Source: Clostridiales bacterium
GTDB taxonomy: Bacteria; Bacillota; Clostridia; Peptostreptococcales; Anaerovoracaceae
Direction: 5' to 3'
Assembly: GCA_003542355.1 (NCBI GenBank)
Contig: DPKU01000093.1
Span: 1-5,693, forward strand
DNA length: 5,693 nucleotides
A program made the position numbers and the translations under genes. Each line of letters starts with the position of its first letter. Positions within the stretch are counted from its first letter, which is position 1. The notes under the pieces were generated by a model. That model ran no database searches. It was not told the origin of the DNA and saw only the letters and a list, made by a program, of their open reading frames with translations. Below are positions 1 through 5,055 of the stretch, in pieces.

Positions 1-836
1 GTCTGCCAGGGAATACCATGCTCTTCGGCCAGCTCCCTGAGGCACTCAAACAGTTCCCGGTCATAGATGGTCTGACGGTCCATCAATCCCAGAACCGGAC
101 CGGCACTCAGGCTGGTCACCTGACGATGTTCTTTGAGCCACGGCAGATCTGCGGCCGTGGTTCCTTCCAGGACCAGTGCGATGCGGGGGCGGATGGAGAA
201 GGCTGCGCCGAAGGCGCCCCGGGCGCCCACTTCTTCCTGGGCAGAAAACACGAAGGTGCAATCCATGGGCAGTTCGCTTTGGATCAGGCGGATCATGGCG
301 GCGCAGCCGATCCGGTCGTCCAGGGCCTTGGCTTTGATCCGGTCGTTTCCGAACTCGACACAGTCACTGTCGAAGAGGATCTCGTCACCGATTTGGACCA
401 GTTTTCGGGCTTCTTCTTTTCCGGAGGCGCCGATATCGATATACAGGTCTGCCATGTCCGGCACGATTTTTTCTTCCTTGACGCTCACCAGGTGATACGC
501 ACGAAGTCCGATGGCGCCGGGGATGCGGCCCTTGCCCACCAGGACTTTCTTTCCGATCACGGTTCGCCGGTCGATCCCGCCGATGGCTGCGAAGCGGATA
601 TAGCCTTTGTCGTCTACTCTTTTCACGATAAAACCGACCTCGTCCATGTGCGCAGTGATCAGCAATTTATTCTCCGCCTTGCGCCGTCCCGCCTTCCAGG
701 CGATCAGATTGCCTACGGCGTCCACCTTCATCCCCTGGACGTGAGGACGGATCCTTTCTGCAATGCAGGCACGGATCTCTTCTTCGAACCCGGATACACC
801 GGGAACTTGACACAGCTCTTTGATCAGATCTTTCAT
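1..836 (-). CDS. M42 family metallo-aminopeptidase, copy A (C-terminus cut by window edge)
   Basis: Probable cytosolic dinuclear-metal aminopeptidase of the M42 (TET/glutamyl aminopeptidase, 'cellulase M'-like) family, which trims N-terminal residues from short peptides, usually as a dodecamer. The 278 visible residues start MKDLIKELCQ and carry the N-terminal GVSGFEEE motif. Metal-site motifs are AHMDEVGF (His63), ALDDRIG (Asp173), AQEEVGARGA (catalytic Glu201, ligand Glu202) and LEGTTAAD (Glu224 in the Asp/Glu ligand position). The last expected ligand, a His in a P-x-R-x-x-H type motif, would lie beyond the left edge, so roughly 60-70 residues are missing by family length. The ATG at 834-836 overlaps the upstream peptidase's stop codon (ATGA) and has a GGGAGGG ribosome-binding site at 846-852 with 9-base spacing. 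It is the third gene of the operon. The family call is firm; the exact peptide specificity is unknown, and a 'cellulase' label would be misleading. Confidence 0.93.
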   Translation of the reverse strand, partial: MKDLIKELCQVPGVSGFEEEIRACIAERIRPHVQGMKVDAVGNLIAWKAGRRKAENKLLITAHMDEVGFIVKRVDDKGYIRFAAIGGIDRRTVIGKKVLVGKGRIPGAIGLRAYHLVSVKEEKIVPDMADLYIDIGASGKEEARKLVQIGDEILFDSDCVEFGNDRIKAKALDDRIGCAAMIRLIQSELPMDCTFVFSAQEEVGARGAFGAAFSIRPRIALVLEGTTAADLPWLKEHRQVTSLSAGPVLGLMDRQTIYDRELFECLRELAEEHGIPWQ

Positions 837-1876
837 CGGCAGTCACCCTCCCATCCCGGTGCTTCCATGAATGCCGCCAGCAGATCTGCCAGCGCTTCGA
901 TGTCTTTGACAGATACGGTTTCCATGGGTGTGTGCATATAACGATTGGGCAGAGAAACGACGCAGGTGGGGATCCCTTCCCTGGAGATCTGCATTTCCCA
1001 GCCGTCCGTATAGCTTTTTCCTTCCATGACGATCCGCTGCGTTGGGATCTTTTTTTGCTTGGCCAGGGAAAACAGCCGATCCCGCACCCAGGGGGTATGA
1101 TTCGGGCCGAAAGCCACGGCGGGTCCCTCTCCCAGCACACAATCCGTATGCTTCGGTCCGCCGTCCGGTGTCTCTGCGTGGGTGACGTCTACTGCGATGC
1201 ACAGGTCCGGATCCAGAGAAAACGTACCCACTGCCGCACCGCCGTGGTCGATCTCTTCTCGGGTGCTGCCCAGCAGGACGATGTCCTGTTCCAGTTCTTT
1301 TTTGTCCAGTTTTTCCAAGGCCAGCAACGCTGCGAGAAAGCAGGCGCGATCGTCCATGGCTTTGCCGCAGACAGCGTCCTTCCCCAGGGAAAAGAATCCG
1401 GCCCGGTAAACCGCCGGTGTCCCCACCGGGATTTCTCTTAAGGCATCCTCCTGGGAAAGGCCTGCGTCGATGCGCAGCTCTTCCATAGGAAAGGACTGGT
1501 CCATCTCCTCGGCGCTGAGCACGTGGGGAGGAAGGCAGGTGATGATGCCGAAGACCGGCGGATCGGTCATGATCGTCAATTCTCTGCCCGGCAGCATGCG
1601 GGGATCGATGCTTCCGATGGATGCGAATCGCAGAAATCCTTCTTCCGCTCCGGTCACGATAAAGCCGATCTCATCCAGGTGGGCAGAGAAAAGAATCCGC
1701 TTCGCATTGGGTTTTTCGCTTCGCAGGATGCCCACGGCGTTGCCGAAAACATCCACATAAGCTTCGTCGGTGAAGGGGCTCATGAGCTCCACGGCAGCCC
1801 CAACGACTTCGGCCTCGAAGCCCGAGGGACCAGACAGGCTGCTCAAGGCTTCCAATTTGCTTCTGATGTCTGTCAT
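833..1876 (-). CDS. M42 family metallo-aminopeptidase, copy B (complete)
   Basis: Complete 347-residue M42-family protein, the normal family length. The opening has the conserved SGPSGFEAEVV segment (residues about 14-25). Candidate metal ligands are all present: His66 in SAHLDEIGF, Asp175 in GKAMDDRAC, Glu207/Glu208 in STREEIDHGG, Asp230 in IAVDVTHAE and His315 in PNRYMHTPME, so an active dinuclear-metal aminopeptidase is likely. Unusually, the catalytic-glutamate loop, normally Q-E-E-V-G-x-R-G as in the neighbouring copy, reads R-E-E-I-D-H-G-G, which suggests a specialised subfamily. The start was set at the ATG at 1874-1876, which overlaps the nucleotidyltransferase stop (ATGA) and has AAAGGA at 1887-1892. 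A longer reading frame to 1915 would add 13 non-conserved residues. It is the middle gene of a coupled three-gene operon. It differs widely from copy A, so it is not a recent duplicate. Substrate preference cannot be read from sequence. Confidence 0.95.
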   Translation of the reverse strand: MTDIRSKLEALSSLSGPSGFEAEVVGAAVELMSPFTDEAYVDVFGNAVGILRSEKPNAKRILFSAHLDEIGFIVTGAEEGFLRFASIGSIDPRMLPGRELTIMTDPPVFGIITCLPPHVLSAEEMDQSFPMEELRIDAGLSQEDALREIPVGTPAVYRAGFFSLGKDAVCGKAMDDRACFLAALLALEKLDKKELEQDIVLLGSTREEIDHGGAAVGTFSLDPDLCIAVDVTHAETPDGGPKHTDCVLGEGPAVAFGPNHTPWVRDRLFSLAKQKKIPTQRIVMEGKSYTDGWEMQISREGIPTCVVSLPNRYMHTPMETVSVKDIEALADLLAAFMEAPGWEGDCR

Positions 1877-2826
1877 GCCTTCGTATTCCTTTCGAACGGT
1901 GCGGCGTCCTCCCACAGGCTGGCAGGATATTCAGCGGCCTTCTTTTTCGCTTCCATAGCCGTCATGACCAGAGGTTTGTCCTCCTTGTACGTGACGCCGT
2001 ACCACTTGTCCCGGGAGGGGATCACTTTAACGCTTGCCCGTTGTTCTTCGATCAGATCCCCCACCACCAACGGGATGTAGAATTCTCCTTTGATAGGATC
2101 CGTCTTTAGAAGTTCCTCCAGAACTATGGGAAATCGCTGCTCCAGCTCCTCCAGAAACGAAGGGGTAAAGCCGAAAAAATTCATGGAAACCGGCGTGCCC
2201 TCCGCCAGCGTGGTCCATTTTTCATCGTCCAGGGTAAACTGGATCTGCCCTTGGTTCCGCTGGATCTTTTTCCGCTCCTTGATATCGCTCAGATATCCTT
2301 CCGGCGTCAGGGCACAGACGCCCCGGGCCACGTGGCCGTTTTCCGTCAGAGTGTTTTCGATGGAGTATCCGATCATGCAGTAGTCGTATAAGTCTTGATC
2401 CTCGGCCCGGGACAGATAGTTGTAAGCGGAAACGAAAGCGTCCCGCCCGTAATAATCGTCGGCATTGATCACGGCAAAGGGTCCGTCGATCAGAGGTTTT
2501 GCCTGGAGCAGGGCGTGACCCGTCCCCCAGGGCTTGTTCCGATCTTTTGGGATCCGGGTCCCTTCCGGCACAGCGTCGATCTCCTGATAGGCATACAGCA
2601 GGTTCATCCGCCTGGCGGCTCCCCGATCCATGATCGCCTTGAAGTCCGTTTCGATTTCTTTCTTGATGATGCAGATGGCTGTTTCAAACCCGGCACGCCA
2701 GGCATCGTACAGGGAAAAGTCAATGATCAGCTCGCCGCCGCTGCCGATGGGATCCATCTGCTTAAGGCCGCCGTAGCGGCTGCCCATGCCGGCGGCCATG
2801 ATGACCAATACAGGTTTCTTTTCCAT
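1873..2826 (-). CDS. Sugar-phosphate-type nucleotidyltransferase family protein
   Basis: A 317-residue cytosolic protein with the nucleotide-binding fold of sugar-1-phosphate nucleotidyltransferases, which join an NTP and a phosphorylated substrate to give an NDP-linked product and pyrophosphate. Visible motifs are VIMAAGMGSRYGGLKQ (residues 8-23, the G-x-G-S/T-R triphosphate loop), KPWGTGHALLQA (98-109), the metal/sugar-binding NADDYYG (121-127), SMNFFGF (214-220) and GEFYIP (247-252). There is no left-handed beta-helix acyltransferase domain at the C-terminus, so it is a stand-alone transferase. The ATG at 2826 was chosen over an upstream codon at 2853 because a full AAAGGAGG lies at 2831-2838. 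It is the first gene of the operon, and its TGA overlaps the next gene's ATG. The substrate (glucose-1-P, another sugar phosphate, or a phospho-alcohol) is not determined. The coupling to two aminopeptidases does not suggest an obvious sugar pathway. Confidence 0.88.
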   Translation of the reverse strand: MEKKPVLVIMAAGMGSRYGGLKQMDPIGSGGELIIDFSLYDAWRAGFETAICIIKKEIETDFKAIMDRGAARRMNLLYAYQEIDAVPEGTRIPKDRNKPWGTGHALLQAKPLIDGPFAVINADDYYGRDAFVSAYNYLSRAEDQDLYDYCMIGYSIENTLTENGHVARGVCALTPEGYLSDIKERKKIQRNQGQIQFTLDDEKWTTLAEGTPVSMNFFGFTPSFLEELEQRFPIVLEELLKTDPIKGEFYIPLVVGDLIEEQRASVKVIPSRDKWYGVTYKEDKPLVMTAMEAKKKAAEYPASLWEDAAPFERNTKA

Positions 2827-2830
2827 AATT

Positions 2831-2838
2831 CCTCCTTT
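2831..2838 (-). promoter_or_regulatory. Strong Shine-Dalgarno site for the nucleotidyltransferase
   Basis: On the minus strand this reads AAAGGAGG, a near-perfect match to the 16S rRNA anti-Shine-Dalgarno sequence, 4 bases before the ATG at 2824-2826. It decides the start of the gene, because the alternative start at 2853 has no such site. Confidence 0.8.
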
Positions 2839-2849
2839 TGATCCTTTGC

Positions 2850-2868
2850 GCATTCAGGGGATGAATGC
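2850..2868 (-). promoter_or_regulatory. 5'-UTR stem-loop ahead of the nucleotidyltransferase operon
   Basis: A perfect 7-base inverted repeat (GCATTCA / TGAATGC) encloses a 5-base loop. It lies between the predicted promoter and the ribosome-binding site, ending about 11 bases before the latter. No run of T follows on either strand, so it is not an intrinsic terminator as it stands. An overlapping longer-range pairing of GCGCA (2848-2852) with TGCGC (2875-2879) is also possible. It could be an operator dyad or an mRNA hairpin; its function is unknown. Confidence 0.4.
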
Positions 2869-2886
2869 TTCCGTTGCGCTAAATCC

Positions 2887-2915
2887 ATGCTATACCAATC
2901 GGGGCTTCTTTTCAA
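2887..2915 (-). promoter_or_regulatory. Candidate sigma-A promoter of the nucleotidyltransferase-M42 operon
   Basis: On the minus strand, TTGAAA at 2910-2915 (5 of 6 to the -35 consensus) is followed after exactly 17 bases by TAGCAT at 2887-2892 (4 of 6 to the -10 consensus). Transcription would begin near 2880, giving an approximately 54-base leader. The site lies in the only gap upstream of the three coupled genes, just after the stop of the preceding gene. The -10 is imperfect, so confidence is moderate. Confidence 0.45.
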
Positions 2916-2930
2916 GATTCACTGAGCCTT

Positions 2931-3815
2931 CTAGTACGCAGGCTTCCGGAGCAGTGTACCGTCTTTCGTGTAAATGGCGGCCTCATCGAACTGCGGTTCT
3001 CTTTGTGCTTGGTTGCCTTGAACGTAGGACGCGATCGTATAGTGGTGTTCCAGCTCCAGACTGTCGGTGATCACAACGATCATCGTGCAGGTTTCTCCGT
3101 CCTGCAGAGAGATCTCCTCGTCGACCTCATGTCCGTCCAGGCGGCCGATGTCGATCGGTTTCTCCGAAAGGACGGTGTCGTCCACTTTGATGACAAACAG
3201 CGCTTCCTCATAAGTAACCGCGTCCAGAGATGTCGATACCGGTTTCTTGTCCGCGCTAAGGGTTCCGGTGATGTGAAAGCCTTGGCTGTTGCCGCCATAG
3301 GAGCCCATGAATCTAATGTGCATGTAAGGAAAGATTTCATCCCGGATCCGATACAGGGAGAGGGCGTCGTTCTTCTCCGTTTTCGTGACATCTCCTTCGG
3401 TAATAACGATGGTGGGATCCAGTTCCGTGTCGAAGATCTTTGCCTCTACCGTTAAGGAAAAAGAAGTGCCGTTTCTTTCCATGGGAAGGAGCCTGTCGCC
3501 GAAGTCCAGGCTCACGGCGGTTTTGCTGCTGACCTCTTTGGGCAGGATCGTATAGGTGACCGGGACGGTAAGGCTGGCTGCATCAGGTGCTCCGAGCGTT
3601 GTTTGGAGCTGCTCGATAGCGCTTGCCTGCTTTTCCAGCATTTCGTCCACGTTCATGTAAATGGAGTTGATTTGAGTGTTTACAGAGTCCTGCAGAGACC
3701 ACAAGGAAGAGGTGGTTTGCTCAAGCCTTCTTTCCAGCCCGGAAATTTTAAAATAAGATGCTCCCTGTGCAAACAAAAGCACAAGAATCAACAGAAGAGG
3801 TGTGTTCTTTTTCAT
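2931..3815 (-). CDS. Predicted membrane-anchored or secreted protein of unknown function
   Basis: I do not recognise a named family. The 294-residue product starts MKKNTPLLLILVLLF, a short positive N-terminus followed by a hydrophobic segment (about residues 6-19) typical of a signal peptide or an uncleaved N-terminal anchor. Residues about 25-75 are polar and heptad-like (LERRLEQTTSSLWSLQ onward), probably a short coiled-coil stalk. From about residue 80 the sequence is rich in alternating beta-type segments: one unit begins VPVTYTILPKEV and runs to about 147 (VTKTE), and another spans roughly 175-265, suggesting two Ig-like beta domains outside the membrane. No catalytic motif, LPxTG signal or lipobox is evident. 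ATG at 3815 is preferred over the adjoining TTG at 3818; the ribosome-binding site is weak either way. It is divergent from the PAP2 gene and about 100 bases from the downstream operon, so it may be transcribed alone. A cell-surface or envelope-associated role is inference. Confidence 0.8.
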   Translation of the reverse strand: MKKNTPLLLILVLLFAQGASYFKISGLERRLEQTTSSLWSLQDSVNTQINSIYMNVDEMLEKQASAIEQLQTTLGAPDAASLTVPVTYTILPKEVSSKTAVSLDFGDRLLPMERNGTSFSLTVEAKIFDTELDPTIVITEGDVTKTEKNDALSLYRIRDEIFPYMHIRFMGSYGGNSQGFHITGTLSADKKPVSTSLDAVTYEEALFVIKVDDTVLSEKPIDIGRLDGHEVDEEISLQDGETCTMIVVITDSLELEHHYTIASYVQGNQAQREPQFDEAAIYTKDGTLLRKPAY

Positions 3816-3872
3816 CAAAATACCAGCTTTCTTTAAAAAATGTTACCGTCTCATCAGAGTGTTTCTGTACAA

Positions 3873-3882
3873 AACGGCCGTT
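3873..3882. promoter_or_regulatory. Perfect 10-base palindrome in the divergent intergenic region
   Basis: AACGGCCGTT is a perfect dyad between the two divergent genes. It falls near the predicted transcription start of the minus-strand gene, a position where a bound repressor could act. A single 10-base palindrome can arise by chance, so its operator role is only a suggestion. Confidence 0.25.
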
Positions 3883-3889
3883 GCCATAT

Positions 3890-3898
3890 AGTATATCA
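3890..3898 (-). promoter_or_regulatory. Candidate extended -10 promoter of the unknown membrane-anchored protein gene
   Basis: The minus strand reads TGATATACT: TATACT matches the -10 consensus in 5 of 6 positions and is preceded by a TGn extension. No good -35 box is seen 16-19 bases upstream, as is often the case for extended -10 promoters. The start would be near 3883, about 65 bases from the ATG. The AT-rich dyad ATATA-G-TATAT (3886-3896) overlaps it. Confidence 0.4.
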
Positions 3899-3932
3899 TA
3901 GAGCCTGCAAAATATTGCAGCAGATGAAAAAC

Positions 3933-3939
3933 AAAGGAG
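3933..3939 (+). promoter_or_regulatory. Ribosome-binding site deciding the TTG start of the PAP2 gene
   Basis: AAAGGAG lies 8 bases before the TTG at 3948-3950, an ideal spacing. The in-frame ATG at 3924 lies before this site and lacks one of its own. Another ATG at 3940 abuts the site and stops after three codons. This makes TTG the best-supported start. Confidence 0.7.
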
Positions 3940-3947
3940 ATGCCTCA

Positions 3948-4649
3948 TTGAAGAAAAAAAATAATATTCAAGATCGGTGGATCTTGATCCTCGGAGCGGC
4001 AGGATTTGCTTTGACGGCGCTGTTCATGATGAACGGCAGCCTGGAGCGCTTCGACTTGATGATCCAGGCGGGCGTATTGCAGGGACGGACGCCGGCACTG
4101 ACGGCGCTGATGATCCCCCTTACCTACAGCGGAAACTGGCAGGCGGTCACAACGTTGTGCCTTGTCCTGCTTTTGATCCCAAGGACCCGGCGTGCCTATG
4201 GCGCCCCCCTGACCATGGCCGCACTCTCCGCCGTACTGTTTTATCAAATATTGAAGCATTTGTTTTCCCGGATCCGGCCCGATGCATCTCTGCACCTGCT
4301 GGAACAGGGCGGATACAGCTTTCCCAGCGGCCACAGCCTGACCGGCTTTTTGGTCTGGGGCACCATGATCCTGCTTCTGCTTTACTATTATGGAACCGAG
4401 GGCGCCAGGCTTCCTTTGTTCAAAAAAGAAGCAAGCGCCGTTCCGTTCATTCGTTCGGAAAGGCGCCTTAAAATCGTGTGCGGCTTACTTTTTCTATATA
4501 TCGGCCTGATGGGATTTTCCAGGATCTACGTAGGCGTACACTGGCCCAGCGACGTGATGGGGAGCTGGTTCCTGGCCCTGCCGATTTTGGTCATGCTCAA
4601 GAAGATCATTTGGAAGCAGTATGCTTCAGATGATCCTCCAGAAAAGTAA
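3948..4649 (+). CDS. PAP2-family integral-membrane phosphatase
   Basis: A 233-residue membrane protein of the type 2 phosphatidic acid phosphatase family, which removes phosphate from lipid phosphates or polyprenyl pyrophosphates at the membrane face. The three signature motifs are complete: K-x6-RP (Lys103 to Arg110-Pro111), PSGH (126-129, with His129 as general acid) and SR-x5-H-x3-D (Ser191, Arg192, nucleophile His198, Asp202). About six hydrophobic segments are visible, near 11-28, 47-60, 65-78, 86-102, 131-148 and 176-190, with a further one at 203-217. A polar loop (about 150-173) lies between motifs 2 and 3. The TTG start is set by AAAGGAG 8 bases upstream; an ATG at 3924 would add 8 residues. 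The substrate is unresolved: undecaprenyl-pyrophosphate recycling (BacA-independent, PgpB/YbjG-like) and phosphatidylglycerophosphate or phosphatidate hydrolysis are both possible. Its last 44 bases overlap the end of aroQ on the other strand. Confidence 0.92.
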   Translation: MKKKNNIQDRWILILGAAGFALTALFMMNGSLERFDLMIQAGVLQGRTPALTALMIPLTYSGNWQAVTTLCLVLLLIPRTRRAYGAPLTMAALSAVLFYQILKHLFSRIRPDASLHLLEQGGYSFPSGHSLTGFLVWGTMILLLLYYYGTEGARLPLFKKEASAVPFIRSERRLKIVCGLLFLYIGLMGFSRIYVGVHWPSDVMGSWFLALPILVMLKKIIWKQYASDDPPEK

Positions 4650-5055
4650 TGGCTTCTTCGTAGCCGGCGGTGCCGTGGCCGGCAATGGTGCGGACGCAGG
4701 CTTTGCCGGCGAAGGAGACCCTTCGGTATTCCTCGCGGGCGGAGATGTCGGTCAGGTGGACCTCCACCGCGGGAATGCCCACGGCCCGCAGCGCATCCAG
4801 AATGGCGATGCTGGTGTGGGTGTAGGCGGCCGGGTTGATCACGATCCCGTCGAATCGTCCCCGGGCGTCCTGGATCTCGTCCACGAGGGCGCCTTCGTGA
4901 TTGCTCTGAAAACACTTGCATTCAAAACCGTGTTCTTTGCACGCATTTTCGATCCGCCGGACCAGATCCTCGTAAGTCTCCCGGCCGTAGAGATCCGGCT
5001 CCCGCAGCCCCAGCAGGTTGATGTTGGGCCCGTTGATGATCAGCAGCTTCTTCAT
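4606..5055 (-). CDS. aroQ: 3-dehydroquinate dehydratase, type II
   Basis: Converts 3-dehydroquinate to 3-dehydroshikimate, the third step of the shikimate pathway, in the cytosol; the family forms dodecamers. The 149-residue length is normal. Signature motifs run in order: INGPNINLLGLREPDLYG (7-24, with Arg18 and the catalytic loop Tyr23), QSNHEG (50-55), INPAAYTHTSIAI (73-85, with Asn74 and His80), EVHLTDISAREEYR (98-111, with catalytic His100 and substrate-binding Arg residues) and GHGTAGY (126-132). The ATG at 5053-5055 overlaps the shikimate kinase TGA in ATGA, with AAAGGA at 5063-5068 spaced 7 bases, so translation is probably coupled. It appears to be the last gene of the aro operon, since the next gene is convergent and overlaps its end. 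Type II enzymes are unrelated to the type I AroD fold. Identity is secure. Confidence 0.97.
   Translation of the reverse strand: MKKLLIINGPNINLLGLREPDLYGRETYEDLVRRIENACKEHGFECKCFQSNHEGALVDEIQDARGRFDGIVINPAAYTHTSIAILDALRAVGIPAVEVHLTDISAREEYRRVSFAGKACVRTIAGHGTAGYEEAITFLEDHLKHTASK

Noticed and set aside
18..941. A 307-codon open frame on the plus strand opposite the M42 genes.
   Set aside because: The opposite strand encodes M42 copy A with conserved metal ligands and a proper start; the plus-strand product shows no recognisable motif and spans the junction of two real genes. It is a complement-strand shadow.
2900..2930. A GGCT/AGCC pairing after the stop of the unknown protein gene as an intrinsic terminator.
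   Set aside because: The stem is only about 4 bases with a long loop and no following T-run.
3003..3455. A 150-codon plus-strand frame opposite the unknown membrane-anchored protein.
   Set aside because: The minus-strand frame has a signal/anchor and coherent domain layout over its full length; the plus-strand frame has no recognisable features.
3840..3947. A 36-codon N-terminal extension of the PAP2 gene from the ATG at 3840.
   Set aside because: The extra residues are non-hydrophobic and cross the promoter region; the ideal AAAGGAG supports the TTG at 3948.
3940..3951. A three-codon leader ORF (Met-Pro-His) overlapping the PAP2 start.
   Set aside because: Its ATG directly abuts the Shine-Dalgarno sequence, too close for initiation, and such a short frame is expected by chance.
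4660..4690. Repeated GCCGGC blocks as a possible terminator downstream of the PAP2 stop.
   Set aside because: GCCGGC is self-complementary, there is no T-tract, and the stretch encodes the conserved GHGTAGY region of AroQ.
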